Below, piece by piece: positions 28,225-37,714 of a DNA stretch of 64,000 bases; the first letter of the stretch is position 1; the number at the start of each line of letters is the position of its first letter. The notes beneath the pieces are model-generated. The model worked only from the letters and a program-made list of their open reading frames with translations. It was not told the origin of the DNA and did no database searches. Origin of the DNA: an uncultured Erythrobacter sp. (GTDB lineage Bacteria; Pseudomonadota; Alphaproteobacteria; Sphingomonadales; Sphingomonadaceae). The position numbers and the translations under genes were made by a program. Location of the stretch: contig CALCCG010000185.1 in the NCBI GenBank assembly GCA_937899785.1, positions 20,887 through 84,886 on the forward strand. The letters run 5' to 3'.

Positions 28225-29508
28225 CTAATCGTCCCCCAGCCGCTCAATATCCGCGCCCACCAGCGCCAGCTTCTCCTCCAGCCGCTCGTATCCGCGATCA
28301 AGGTGATAGATGCGCCGCACCTGCGTTTCGCCGTCAGCCGCAAGGGCGGCGATCACGAGGCTCATTGACGCGCGCAGGTCGGTCGCCATCACTTCGGCGC
28401 CGGTGAGGTGCACTGGGCCTTTGACGATAGCGGTGCGCCCCTCGGTCGAAATGTCCGCTCCCATACGCGCCAGTTCGGGAACGTGCATAAAGCGGTTCTC
28501 GAAGATCGTTTCCTTCAGGACGCTAGTTCCTTCCGCCTTGCACAAGAGGCTCATCAGCTGCGCTTGCATATCGGTTGCGAGGCCCGGGAAAGGCGCGGTG
28601 GTGAGGTCGGTGGGTTTAAGCGCGCCGTTGGCTGCGACGGTGACGCCTTTCTTATCCTCCTCCACATGCAGGCCGATGCTCTGAAGCGCGTGCAGGGTCG
28701 ACGCCATGTCGTGCGCGTTTGCGCCTTCGAGCCGCACCTGGCCCCCGGTGATCGCCGCGGCGCAAGCGTAGGAGCCCGCTTCGATACGGTCGGGCATCAC
28801 CTTGTAGGTTGCCCCGTTCAGCCGCTTCACACCGTGGATGGTGAGATCCGAGCTGCCTATCCCTTCAATCTCCGCGCCCATGGCGACGAGCAGGTTGCAA
28901 AGATCAACAATCTCGGGTTCGCGCGCGGCGTTAAAGAGTCGACTTGTGCCGTTCGCCAGCACAGCCGCCATCACCGCGTTTTCCGTCGCGCCCACGCTCA
29001 CCACTGGAAAGTCGAAATCGCCGCCCGGCATCCCGCCATCGGGCTGAATCGCCTTCACATAGCCTTGCGCGAGCTCAATCTCAGCGCCGAAGGCTTCAAG
29101 CGCTTTCAGATGCAGATCAATCGGTCGATTCCCGATCGCGCAGCCGCCGGGCATCGACACGGTCGCCTCTCCGCTGCGCGCCAGCATCGGCCCTAGAACA
29201 AGAATCGAAGCGCGCATTTTGCGCACCAGATCATAGGGCGCGACACTCGACGTGATCCGCGTGGCTTCAAGTCGCATAGTGCGCCCGAAGTCCTCCGGGC
29301 GCGTGCCTTGGATCGCGGTTGTTACCCCGAACTGATTCATAAGGTGTTGAAAGCCATCGATATCCGCGAGGCGTGGCAGATTGCGCAAGGTGACCGGCTC
29401 CTCGGTCAGAAGAGCGCATGGGATCAGCGTCAGGGCCGCATTCTTGGCTCCGGCTACGGGTATAGTCCCCTCAAGACGGCGGCCACCTCTTATAACAAGT
29501 TTGTCCAT
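28225..29508 (-). CDS. murA: UDP-N-acetylglucosamine 1-carboxyvinyltransferase
   Basis: This 427-residue enzyme catalyses the first committed step of peptidoglycan synthesis, transferring enolpyruvate to UDP-GlcNAc. The N-terminus [20 protein letters not shown] and the loop [15 protein letters not shown] are diagnostic. That loop contains the fosfomycin-target Cys corresponding to Cys115 of E. coli. The catalytic-domain pair repeat and the C-terminal [14 protein letters not shown] are also present. The ATG at 29508 begins the canonical sequence; 36 further in-frame codons upstream do not look coding. It is convergent with the GNAT gene and divergent from galU. Confidence 0.97.
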   Translation of the reverse strand: MDKLVIRGGRRLEGTIPVAGAKNAALTLIPCALLTEEPVTLRNLPRLADIDGFQHLMNQFGVTTAIQGTRPEDFGRTMRLEATRITSSVAPYDLVRKMRASILVLGPMLARSGEATVSMPGGCAIGNRPIDLHLKALEAFGAEIELAQGYVKAIQPDGGMPGGDFDFPVVSVGATENAVMAAVLANGTSRLFNAAREPEIVDLCNLLVAMGAEIEGIGSSDLTIHGVKRLNGATYKVMPDRIEAGSYACAAAITGGQVRLEGANAHDMASTLHALQSIGLHVEEDKKGVTVAANGALKPTDLTTAPFPGLATDMQAQLMSLLCKAEGTSVLKETIFENRFMHVPELARMGADISTEGRTAIVKGPVHLTGAEVMATDLRASMSLVIAALAADGETQVRRIYHLDRGYERLEEKLALVGADIERLGDD

Positions 29509-29689
29509 GGCTAAGCCCCATAGCGAAAGGCACCTTTCACGCAACCGACACGCAAGGCTGGTTGGACGAGAAAAGAGGCGTTCGCGGGGATTGACCCTGA
29601 CGTGAGCGCGCGGCACTCACCCCCGGGCGGCACCGCACCAGGCGAAGCAGGCTGCCGGCGCAACATAAGAGGACATAAGGACCAGCGCT

Positions 29690-30589
29690 ATGACCAAACC
29701 GATCAAGAAAGCCGTCTTTCCGGTTGCTGGCCTTGGCACGCGCTTTTTGCCCGCGACCAAAGCGATCCCTAAGGAACTGCTGCCCGTGGTCGATCGTCCT
29801 TTGATCCAATACGCGGTCGACGAAGCGCGCGAGGCGGGGATCGAGCAAATGATCTTCGTTACGGGCCGCGGCAAGACCGCTATCGTTGAGCATTTCGACG
29901 TCGCCTACGAGCTTGAAGACACGATGAGCGAGCGCGGTAAGGATATGTCCGTGCTCAACCCCACGCGCGCCACCCCCGGAGATATCATCACGGTGCGCCA
30001 ACAAGTGCCTATGGGTCTGGGCCACGCGATCTGGTGCGCCCGCGCGATTGTCGGCGAGGAGCCCTTTGCGATATTCCTTCCTGACGAACTGATGATCGGC
30101 AAGCCCGGCGGGACGGGTTGCATGAAGCAAATGGTCGAGGCCTATGAGCGGGTCGGCGGAAACCTGATCAGTGTGCTCGAAGTGCCAATGGAAGAGGTAC
30201 CGAGTTATGGCGTGATCGATCCGGGCGCGGCCAACGGTGCGCTTACAGAGGTGAAGGGCCTCGTCGAAAAGCCGCCCTTGGCAGAGGCGCCGTCGAACAA
30301 GATCGTCTCGGGCCGCTACATCCTCCAGCCAGAGGTCATGCGCACGCTGGAGAGCCAGGAAAAGGGCGCTGGCGGCGAGATTCAGCTGACCGACGCAATG
30401 GCCAAGATGATCGGCGACCAGCCATTCCACGCGGTCACCTTTGACGGCAACCGCTACGATTGCGGAAGCAAGCTGGGCTTCGTCGAAGCGACGCTGGCGC
30501 TGGCGCTAGAGCGCGAGGACATGGGCGAAGATGTGCGCGCCATGGCGCAAAGGTTGCTGGGTCAAAAAGAGCTTGTTTCAGGGCGTTAA
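29690..30589 (+). CDS. galU: UTP-glucose-1-phosphate uridylyltransferase
   Basis: This 299-residue enzyme makes UDP-glucose for cell-surface polysaccharides. The N-terminal nucleotidyltransferase signature PVAGLGTRFLPATKAIPKEL, then VDRPLIQYAVDEA, and the segment FVEATLALALER near the C-terminus all match GalU. AAGGA precedes the ATG. Its product could feed the sugar transferase and glycosyltransferase genes at the left of the window. Downstream, a small membrane protein gene follows after 88 bp. Confidence 0.96.
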   Translation: MTKPIKKAVFPVAGLGTRFLPATKAIPKELLPVVDRPLIQYAVDEAREAGIEQMIFVTGRGKTAIVEHFDVAYELEDTMSERGKDMSVLNPTRATPGDIITVRQQVPMGLGHAIWCARAIVGEEPFAIFLPDELMIGKPGGTGCMKQMVEAYERVGGNLISVLEVPMEEVPSYGVIDPGAANGALTEVKGLVEKPPLAEAPSNKIVSGRYILQPEVMRTLESQEKGAGGEIQLTDAMAKMIGDQPFHAVTFDGNRYDCGSKLGFVEATLALALEREDMGEDVRAMAQRLLGQKELVSGR

Positions 30590-30677
30590 TTATAAGGGTC
30601 CGCGCTCGAATTTCTATGGTTTTCTGGGTGAGAATTGGTGTTAGTCTTTCAGCGCAAGGCGCAATGGAGACCATGCT

Positions 30678-30893
30678 ATGGATGAAAAGATGTCGGTTAC
30701 AGTCCTCGACGGGATTATTTGTTTCGCCGCCGGATGGGGGGTGACGTTCGCGCTCATAGGGCCGCTATTGGACCTCAACTTTGTGGCCAGTATCGTTTTT
30801 GCATTCGTGCTTGGCTTGGGAATCACTTTCTTTTTAGATTCCATGCGCAAGAAGAAAATGAAACACGACGCGGAACGCGACGATCTAAGGTAA
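30678..30893 (+). CDS. Small two-helix membrane protein of unknown function
   Basis: This 71-residue protein has two hydrophobic helices (VLDGIICFAAGWGVTFALIG and ASIVFAFVLGLGITFFL) and a very basic C-terminal tail with Lys, Arg and Asp. GGAG precedes the ATG at 30678; an internal ATG at 30690 is an alternative. The gene is less GC-rich than its neighbours. I do not recognise the family. Confidence 0.6.
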   Translation: MDEKMSVTVLDGIICFAAGWGVTFALIGPLLDLNFVASIVFAFVLGLGITFFLDSMRKKKMKHDAERDDLR

Positions 30894-30994
30894 TCAGGCC
30901 TTGATCATACGCTGCAAAAAGCAAGTACAGGCTAACGCGCAGCGGCTTCTAGGCTAGCCGCCCGTATCAAATCCGGGATGATGAAAAGAACAAG

Positions 30995-31029
30995 AAACCC
31001 CCGGCCCGCACGGAGCTGGCCGGGGGTTT
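30995..31029 (-). terminator. Intrinsic terminator downstream of the flotillin gene
   Basis: A perfect 12-bp stem, AAACCCCCGGCC (30995-31006) with its complement at 31018-31029, encloses an 11-nt loop. On the minus strand the stem runs into TTTCTTGTTCTTTTC, a good U-rich tail about 40 nt after the flotillin stop. On the plus strand it is followed by a short TTTTGTT, so it may act in both directions and end the galU-side transcript as well. Confidence 0.8.
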
Positions 31030-31066
31030 TGTTCCGCTAGAACGCCGTGCGTGCGACCCAATGCCG

Positions 31067-32803
31067 TTACTCGGCCGCTTCGTCGCTCGGCAGGTCGGGC
31101 CCTTCGCCCGCGAGCGGATCGTTGGCAAAGGGCAGGTTGGCAATCGCCTCCTCGACCTTTTCCGGGTTCTGCGCCGCGGCTTCAACCAGATTGCTGAGCG
31201 AGGAGCCGTCAAGGCCAAGCTCTTTCATCAAACCATCGAGCACAGGCGCCTGAGCGCGGTAGGCGAGCGCCGCTGAAACGGCGTCACTCGCCAGGTTTCC
31301 CGATCCACCCGCCCGAGCGCCCCCGCCATCATTGGCCGCACCGCCGCCCGAGCCCCCATTGGTGAGTCCGTCGACCTGTACGATCTTGATCGAATCGATC
31401 GCTTCCATAGGCTTGGCGCTCTCACGCACGACCTCAGGCAGGACTTTGAGCAGCGCCAGCTTGGTCTGGAGGCTGATCTGATCCATTGAAAGGATGTTCG
31501 CCGCCTCGTTGACCGCGCGTTGGCCGGCCGCTTCGACTTCAAAGCGAACACGGGCCGCATCGGCGCGAAGCTTTTCGGCTTCGGCCTCGCCGTCGGCTCC
31601 CAGCCGTAGGGCTTCCGCGCGATTGGCGGCTGCATCCTTCTCGGCCGCCGCTTCGACGGTGACCTGGATCGCTTCACGTTCGGCTTCTTTGGCCGCTTCG
31701 ATCAGTTCGATCTTCTTGGTCCGTTCGGCGATCTCGCTTTCGCGTGAGGTCGCGACCTGTTCCTCAGCCGCAACCGCGAGGGCGCGCGCGGCGTCGGCTT
31801 CGGCCTTGGCCTGGCTTTCCTCACGAGACTTGTTCTGGACCGCGATCTGCTGCTCTTGGCGAGCGATTTCGAGCGCGCGCACCTGATCGATCCGAGCCTC
31901 TTCGACGGTGCGGTCGGCTTCGATCTGCTGGCTGTCGACTTCCTTCTTGGCCTGGATGCGCGCCGAGTCCGCTTCACGCTCTCGCATGGCCTGCTCGCTG
32001 GCGATTTCCGCCATTTGCGAAGCGCGCCGCACTTCGACTTCGCGTTCTTGCGACAGACGCGCGTACTCCTTGTCACGTTCGATCTCGAAGCTGCGCTCAT
32101 CAGCTTCGAGGTTCTTGGTCTCCATCTGAACACGCGTGTCCTGCTCGATATCGTTGCGCAGTTTCTTGCGCGCTTCGATCTGCTCGGTGAGCTTGGTCAG
32201 ACCCTCCGCGTCAAACGCGTTGTTGGCGTTGAAGTGCTCGATGCTGGTCTGGTCGAGCCCGGTGAGCGAAACCGACTCCAGCTCCAGACCGTTCATCGCC
32301 AGGTCGTTCGAAGACACTTGCTGCACCTTCTGGACGAAGTCGGCGCGCTGCTCGTGCAGCTCGTTCATGCTCATGCCGGCCGCGACCGAGCGCAGCGCGT
32401 CGACGAACTTGCCCTCGACCAGGTCCTTGAGCAGTTCGGGCTGCATCGTGCGTTGGCCAAGCGTTTGCGCCGCCATGCCGATCGCGCCGGCATCGGGGCG
32501 CACGCGGACGTAGAATTCCGCTTTCACATCGATCCGCAACCGGTCGAGCGTGATCAACGCTTCGGCGTCACGGCGCACGACGCTGAGCACCAGCGTGTTC
32601 ATGTTGACCGGCATGGTCTCGTGGAAGACCGGGAAGACCAGCGCGCCACCGTTCATGACGACCTTTTCGCCGCCCACACCGGTCCGGACAAAGGCGGTCT
32701 CCTTCGAGGCGCGGCGGTATAGCGTGGTGAGGAAGATGAAGATCGCGAAGATTGCGATCAGAACGATCCCGACAATAATGGCCCAATCAATCAGTGTTTG
32801 CAT
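31067..32803 (-). CDS. Flotillin-like SPFH-domain protein (YqiK type)
   Basis: This 578-residue protein has an N-terminal transmembrane helix (IIVGIVLIAIFAIFIFLTTLY). The SPFH/band-7 domain follows (roughly residues 40-210). A very long coiled coil comes next (about 210-450), rich in Ala/Glu/Arg repeats such as AEADAARALAVAAEEQVA. A Gly-rich linker and a short helical C-terminus end the protein. Flotillins assemble into large membrane-microdomain scaffolds. AGGAG precedes the ATG. The YqiJ-like gene lies 61 nt upstream on the same strand, the usual partner arrangement. A strong terminator follows. Confidence 0.92.
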   Translation of the reverse strand: MQTLIDWAIIVGIVLIAIFAIFIFLTTLYRRASKETAFVRTGVGGEKVVMNGGALVFPVFHETMPVNMNTLVLSVVRRDAEALITLDRLRIDVKAEFYVRVRPDAGAIGMAAQTLGQRTMQPELLKDLVEGKFVDALRSVAAGMSMNELHEQRADFVQKVQQVSSNDLAMNGLELESVSLTGLDQTSIEHFNANNAFDAEGLTKLTEQIEARKKLRNDIEQDTRVQMETKNLEADERSFEIERDKEYARLSQEREVEVRRASQMAEIASEQAMREREADSARIQAKKEVDSQQIEADRTVEEARIDQVRALEIARQEQQIAVQNKSREESQAKAEADAARALAVAAEEQVATSRESEIAERTKKIELIEAAKEAEREAIQVTVEAAAEKDAAANRAEALRLGADGEAEAEKLRADAARVRFEVEAAGQRAVNEAANILSMDQISLQTKLALLKVLPEVVRESAKPMEAIDSIKIVQVDGLTNGGSGGGAANDGGGARAGGSGNLASDAVSAALAYRAQAPVLDGLMKELGLDGSSLSNLVEAAAQNPEKVEEAIANLPFANDPLAGEGPDLPSDEAAE

Positions 32804-32864
32804 GATGTCTCCTGTTCCTTCGTGTGTGCCGACGCGCGCGTCCTGAGGGGCTTTCGGGGGCCCA

Positions 32865-33539
32865 TCAGGTCACTTGCAGCATCGGGCTTTCGTAGCGAAC
32901 CGCGTAAAACGTCTCCCCCTCGCGCCGCACGAGGAGGACAGTTTCGCCCTCGCTCAAAGCGGCCTCGGGATCATGCGGTTCAACCATGACAAAATGGGGA
33001 TGCCCGTGAATATCGAGCACTTTGGAACGCGCCGGGCTGCCCGTTTTGGCGGTGCCGATCTGGATCTCTGCATCGCGGCGCACCAGCGAATCGAGGGGGA
33101 CAGCGCTGGTCTCATCCTGCGGCAGCAGCTTTGCCAGCGGCCGTGTGATCACACCGTTGACCGGCAAAGCCGCCAGCCCCGCCAGAACCGCAGCAAGCGC
33201 GGTGCTCAGCGGCGCGCCGATCAGCGCGATCATGAACTGCTGCCCCGCCACACCGATCGCGGCAAAGACGAAGAGCAGAACCATCAGCCAGATGAGAAAC
33301 GGCACCTTCCCCAGCCCCAAAAGGCTGAAGGCGCCGGCGACCCACCCGCTCGCAGTGAGAGCCTCGGGATCAACGTCAAACTCGCTTTCTCCGGCCGCTT
33401 CAATGTCCAGATCGACATCGATATCGACATCGCCCGCATCGAACAGATCGCCCAGCCCCAGTATTTGCGCAAAGCTGATAAGAACAAGCGCAATAAGAGC
33501 GAGCAGAAAAGGCAAGTTGTGAGGCTCAAGCAGAGTCAT
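32865..33539 (-). CDS. YqiJ-family (NfeD-like, OB-fold) membrane protein
   Basis: This 224-residue protein has an N-terminal transmembrane helix (FLLALIALVLISFAQILGLG) and an Asp-rich loop (DAGDVDIDVDLDIEAAGESE). Two more hydrophobic helices lie near residues 75-130. The C-terminal ~80 residues form a beta-rich OB-like domain (SKVLDIHGHPHFVMVEP). This layout is that of YqiJ/DUF1449 proteins, the NfeD-type partners of bacterial flotillins. It is the first gene of a two-gene operon with the flotillin. Confidence 0.85.
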   Translation of the reverse strand: MTLLEPHNLPFLLALIALVLISFAQILGLGDLFDAGDVDIDVDLDIEAAGESEFDVDPEALTASGWVAGAFSLLGLGKVPFLIWLMVLLFVFAAIGVAGQQFMIALIGAPLSTALAAVLAGLAALPVNGVITRPLAKLLPQDETSAVPLDSLVRRDAEIQIGTAKTGSPARSKVLDIHGHPHFVMVEPHDPEAALSEGETVLLVRREGETFYAVRYESPMLQVT

Positions 33540-33734
33540 CGTTTCGTATCCGCAAAAGGCCCCGCCGCAAGCGCAGCAAGGTCAGTGTTCCAAGTTTTTC
33601 CCATGAACAGCGACTTAACACACTGTTTCGAGAAATGATACAAAAATCGGTATTGGTTGCCCGATACAACTCTTATTTGTTCGATTTTTTCGTGGATGTC
33701 TTGAATTGTTATTCAAAATCCCCATGTCCAAGGC

Positions 33735-35054
33735 TTAAGCGGCGCTGGTCGAGGCCGATATGCGGATTGGCAAGGTCTTCAATCCACCCACAAAAGTGCT
33801 CGTTGCGCGCTTGGGCTCTCCGGCCAGCTCAACTCTCTCAACCCGATCAAGCAGCGCTTCGAACAAGAGCCGCATTTCGAGCCGCGCCAGGTGCAGACCG
33901 AGGCATTGGTGCCCGCCCGCGCCGAACGCGAGATGCCGGTTCGGTGAACGCGCGGCATCAAAACGGCGCGGGTCCTCGAATTGCGCGGGATCATGGTTGG
34001 CGGAAACGTAGTTGATCATCATCCAGTCGCCTTCGCGGATGAGCTGACCACCCACTTCCACATCGTGTGCGGCGGTGCGCATGAAGTGCTGCACAGGACT
34101 GGTCCAACGGATCGCCTCCTCGACAATGCCGGGCAAAAGCGAGCGGTCATTGCGCACGCGCGCCCATTGGTCCGGATCCTGCGCCAGCGCTTGCATGGCA
34201 CCCGCGGTCGACGCGCTGGTCGTATCGTGCCCGGCGGTCGCGACGATGATGTAGTACCCTGCCATATCGCGCGGCGGCAGCGGCTCGCCATCGACGAGCG
34301 CGTTGGCGATCACACTGGCGACATCATCGGTCGGGTTGGCGCGGCGATCCTGCGCAAGCGCGGCGAAGTAGTCTTCGAAGCTCTTAACCGCCCCGGCCAC
34401 CAATTGGACCACTTGTTCTGGCGACATCTGATCCATACCCGAGCCTGAGAGGTCCGCATCCTGCCCGCCAAACAGCTGCTGGGTGAGCATCTGCATACGC
34501 GGTTCGTCCGCAGGCGGCACGCCAAGGATCTGCATTACCACGCGCAAGGGATAAGGCCCCGCCACCATCTCGACAAAGTCGAGCTCGGGGCCCGCCGCGA
34601 TCATCGCGTCGACCGTGCGCCGGGCGAGCGCGCGGATTTCGTCTTCGATCCGCGCAAGGTTGCGCGGCATGAACCAGTCCTGCGTCAGCTTGCGATATTT
34701 CGGGTGGATCGGCGCGTCGAAGACAACCAACGAATCCACCAGCATATTCGAACCGGTTGCCGCGCGGCTGAACTCGATCGCCTGATTAAAGCTGAAAACC
34801 ACCGGCCTGGGGTTGTTGAGGAAGGTCGCGTTGTCCTTCGATATCCGCATCACGTCTTCGTAGCGGCTGATCAACCAGAACGGCTCAAACAGGCCGGATT
34901 CTTCGGAAATGACCTTCGCAACCGGTGTCGTTTTGCGAATGTGGTCGAACGTGTCGAGCAAGCCGTCCCATTCGGCGTAGCTGTGCGGATCGATCACCGC
35001 CTTGGCGAGCGGTGTCGGTAGAACCGCCACCGGGCCGTCTGCCTCGGTCGCCAT
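33735..35054 (-). CDS. Cytochrome P450
   Basis: This 439-residue soluble P450 has all the family hallmarks. The I-helix oxygen-binding motif is TAGHDTTSAS near residue 250, the ExxR motif is in VEEAIRW, and the heme loop is FGAGGHQCLG near residue 375 with the Cys thiolate ligand. The subfamily cannot be named from sequence alone. The ATG at 35054 overlaps the TGA of the acyl-CoA ligase gene (TGATG), and a GTG at 35057 is an equally coupled alternative. Coupling to an acyl-CoA ligase suggests oxidation of a carboxylic acid, terpenoid or steroid side chain that is then activated to a CoA ester. No ferredoxin gene is adjacent. Confidence 0.94.
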   Translation of the reverse strand: MATEADGPVAVLPTPLAKAVIDPHSYAEWDGLLDTFDHIRKTTPVAKVISEESGLFEPFWLISRYEDVMRISKDNATFLNNPRPVVFSFNQAIEFSRAATGSNMLVDSLVVFDAPIHPKYRKLTQDWFMPRNLARIEDEIRALARRTVDAMIAAGPELDFVEMVAGPYPLRVVMQILGVPPADEPRMQMLTQQLFGGQDADLSGSGMDQMSPEQVVQLVAGAVKSFEDYFAALAQDRRANPTDDVASVIANALVDGEPLPPRDMAGYYIIVATAGHDTTSASTAGAMQALAQDPDQWARVRNDRSLLPGIVEEAIRWTSPVQHFMRTAAHDVEVGGQLIREGDWMMINYVSANHDPAQFEDPRRFDAARSPNRHLAFGAGGHQCLGLHLARLEMRLLFEALLDRVERVELAGEPKRATSTFVGGLKTLPIRISASTSAA

Positions 35055-36610
35055 CACGCCTGCTCCCGGGCTCTGGCTTCAAATTCGTCGCGCAGCTCGC
35101 GCTTGTAGAGCTTGCCATTGGCCTCGCGCGGGAGATCGGGCCGGAAATCGAACAGCTTGGGCATCTTGATGCGCGCCAGATTGGGAGCAAGAAACTCGCG
35201 CAGCTCTTCTTCAAAGCTCGGCCCGGCAAGTTCCATGCTCATCGGCTGCACCACCGCCACAACCTTTTCACCAAGATCAGGGCAGGGCGCGCCGATCACA
35301 GCGGCATCCATAACCTTATCGTGCGTTATCAGAAGGTTCTCAATCTCCTGAGGGTAGATGTTGACCCCGCCTGAGATGATCATGTGGCTCTTGCGGTCGG
35401 TCAGGAAGAGGAAACCTTCTTTATCGACATGGCCGATATCGCCCAGTGTCATCCAGCCTTTGGGGTGCATCGCCTCGGCGGTCTTGGCCTCATCCTTGTG
35501 ATAGGTTGGGAGATTGTCGTTCTCAAAGAAGATAAGACCGTCCTCGCCCGCTGCGCATTCCTCCCCATCGGGACCGCAGACATGAATCTTCCCGTGTATC
35601 GCCACCCCGACCGTGCCCGGGTGCGACAGCCAGGCCTCGCTGCCGGCAAAGGTCATGCCGATTTGCTCAGAGCCCGCGTAATACTCGTTCACGATCGGCC
35701 CCCACCATTCGATCATCTCGCGCTTGATCGGCACCGGGCAAGGCGCAGCCGCGTGCAGCGCGCGTTTATGGGACGAGAGGTCATATTGTGTGCGAATTTC
35801 GGGATCGAGTTTGAGAAACCGGACAAAATGCGTCGGCACCCACTGGCTGTCGGTCACACGGTAGGTTTCGATCGCTTTGAGCGCTTCCTCGGGATCAAAT
35901 TTCTCCATCACGACAACGGTGCCACCGAGGCGATGGACGACGGAAGACCATCCCAAGGGCGCGGCGTGGTAAAGCGGTGCAGGGGAGAGATAGACCATCG
36001 ATCCATCGCCAGGCATGCCGACGCCAACGGTCGCCAATCCCAAGAGCGGAACCGGCGCTTGCGGGTCGGAATCCTCGGGCGGCGCAGGTTTTACGCCTTT
36101 GGGACGCCCAGTGGTGCCGCTGGAATAGAGCATGATAAGCCCGGCGTGCGGGTTTTCGGGTGGGGCCTCGCTGTGACGATCAAGCTCGGCGGCAAAGTCA
36201 TCCTCGCCCCCACTGTCAAGCACGAGGACTTCCAGTTCAGGCAATTGCGCGCGCACTGTCTCCAGCGCCTCGGCAAACCGTGGGGAGGTAATGAGCAGCC
36301 GCGCTTCGCTGTCTTTCAGGATATAGGCGATCTCGGGGCCAGTGAGCCGCGTTGAGATGGGCACCAACATCGTGCCAGCGCGCTGAGAGCCCCAGTTGAG
36401 GACGTAGTAATCCAGCCGATTTTCCAGCAAGACCGCAAAAGCATCTCCGCCTCGATCGTTCGGGCCGAGACCGCGCGCGTGCAACAGATGAGCAAATCGG
36501 TTCGATGACGCGTCCAGCTCACCGTAGGTCATTCGTGCGCCGCTCCCGGTCATGATGATCGCCGGATGATCAGGACGTGTCACGGCGTGCGCAATGGGAT
36601 GCAGGCTCAT
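35054..36610 (-). CDS. AMP-dependent acyl-CoA synthetase/ligase
   Basis: This 518-residue member of the ANL superfamily activates a carboxylate with ATP and CoA. The P-loop-like motif YSSGTTGRPKGVK is near residue 170, and NEYYAGSEQIG is the adenine-binding motif A5. TLGDIGHVDKEGFLFLTDRKSHMIISGG holds the hinge, and LPREANGKLYKRELRDE carries the catalytic Lys. The ATG at 36610 has GGAGAG 5-6 nt upstream; TTG 12 nt earlier is less likely. It is the first gene of an operon with the P450. Confidence 0.93.
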   Translation of the reverse strand: MSLHPIAHAVTRPDHPAIIMTGSGARMTYGELDASSNRFAHLLHARGLGPNDRGGDAFAVLLENRLDYYVLNWGSQRAGTMLVPISTRLTGPEIAYILKDSEARLLITSPRFAEALETVRAQLPELEVLVLDSGGEDDFAAELDRHSEAPPENPHAGLIMLYSSGTTGRPKGVKPAPPEDSDPQAPVPLLGLATVGVGMPGDGSMVYLSPAPLYHAAPLGWSSVVHRLGGTVVVMEKFDPEEALKAIETYRVTDSQWVPTHFVRFLKLDPEIRTQYDLSSHKRALHAAAPCPVPIKREMIEWWGPIVNEYYAGSEQIGMTFAGSEAWLSHPGTVGVAIHGKIHVCGPDGEECAAGEDGLIFFENDNLPTYHKDEAKTAEAMHPKGWMTLGDIGHVDKEGFLFLTDRKSHMIISGGVNIYPQEIENLLITHDKVMDAAVIGAPCPDLGEKVVAVVQPMSMELAGPSFEEELREFLAPNLARIKMPKLFDFRPDLPREANGKLYKRELRDEFEARAREQA

Positions 36611-36749
36611 ATATCTCTCCAATGACGCCGCCGGTCAGGCCTTGTGGACGGCCTGACCGCGATCGGTCTCTCCAAAAAGGAAATCTAGCGCCGCACTTGG
36701 GCCACTCAAGCGAAATCGGCGCGCCAAAGCAGCGCCCCAACTGAACCGC

Positions 36750-36779
36750 AAAAAAAAGGCGGCGGGAAAACCCGCCGCC
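36750..36779 (-). terminator. Intrinsic terminator of the M23 peptidase gene
   Basis: On the minus strand a perfect 9-bp GC stem (GGCGGCGGG/CCCGCCGCC) with a TTTT loop is followed by eight consecutive T residues. It ends 62-91 nt after the M23 peptidase stop and shields the downstream acyl-CoA ligase-P450 operon from read-through. Confidence 0.9.
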
Positions 36780-36840
36780 CATACTCGGACACCCTCTCCA
36801 ATGTCCGACCCGCTCCAAGGCGGGTTAACTCTTGCTCGTT

Positions 36841-37590
36841 CTATTGGCCGCCGCCTTGGCCCAACGGAACGTCTGGACGGATACGTCCGTCAGAGGCCAA
36901 ACCACTCTGTGTGTCCGCTTCAGCCTGCTGTGTGGCCTCTTTCATATAGGGAATCGGGTTTACTGCAACCCCATCGACACGAACTTCGTAATGCAGGTGG
37001 GGACCGGTCGAGCGCCCTGTGGACCCGACATAGCCGATCACATCGCCCTTCTGCACGGTCTGACCATCGGCGACGAGCAACTTGGAAAGGTGGGCGTAGC
37101 GGGTCTGCAGATCCGCACCATGCTCGAGATAAATGACCAGTCCATAGGTGCGCGATCGATCCGCGCGCGACACTTCGCCGGCGGCGGTCGCGTAGACCGG
37201 TGTGCCGGTGGGCGCGGCGAGATCAACCCCACTATGCCTCTTTCGACGGCGCAGGATAGGATGGACACGCATGCCATAGCCGCTCGAAACGCGACCGGTG
37301 TTGAGCGGGTTGCGCGAGGGCACCGAGACCGGTTGCGGAATTGTGGTTGTGATATCGGTCGCAAACGGATCCGGGCCAGCGGTGTCGAGCGCAGTCCACT
37401 GCGCGAAAAGCTCGCGGAAACTCGGATCGCCCTTTGCGAGCGATTCCTCCTGCGCCTCCTCGATCGGCTTGGTCACCTCAGCGGCGTTAGCCGAGCTGTT
37501 TGCAGCCGCCGGCGAGGCGAGTGTCACCGCAAAGGCGGCGCCAATCCCTGTCGCAGTCCGATAAAAAATTTGCCCGAAAGCAAAACGCAT
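36841..37590 (-). CDS. M23 family metallopeptidase
   Basis: This 249-residue periplasmic zinc endopeptidase belongs to the LytM/NlpD-like group. A signal peptide (IGAAFAVTLASPAAA) is followed by a linker and the M23 domain. The zinc ligands lie in HSGVD near residue 120 and HLHYE near residue 200, with SSGYGMRVHPI before them. Such proteins cleave peptidoglycan cross-links or activate amidases; all the metal-binding residues are present, which favours activity. GAGGA lies about 10 nt before the ATG. It is monocistronic with its own terminator. Confidence 0.93.
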   Translation of the reverse strand: MRFAFGQIFYRTATGIGAAFAVTLASPAAANSSANAAEVTKPIEEAQEESLAKGDPSFRELFAQWTALDTAGPDPFATDITTTIPQPVSVPSRNPLNTGRVSSGYGMRVHPILRRRKRHSGVDLAAPTGTPVYATAAGEVSRADRSRTYGLVIYLEHGADLQTRYAHLSKLLVADGQTVQKGDVIGYVGSTGRSTGPHLHYEVRVDGVAVNPIPYMKEATQQAEADTQSGLASDGRIRPDVPLGQGGGQ

Positions 37591-37714
37591 AGTGACCCGT
37601 TCCTCGCTGCAAGTCTGTTTCGACTTGGCGCCGAATTTTATGGGTGGCGCGCTCCCTTTTTTAGCGATCTGTATTTCTGATTCCGATTTGGTGAGGATTT
37701 ATCGGGGCGATTCA

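Noticed and set aside
29732..29749. TTGGCACG...TTGC string resembling a sigma-54 promoter
   Set aside because: It lies inside the galU coding region (GLGTRFLP), and the GG-to-GC spacing is 12 bp instead of 10.
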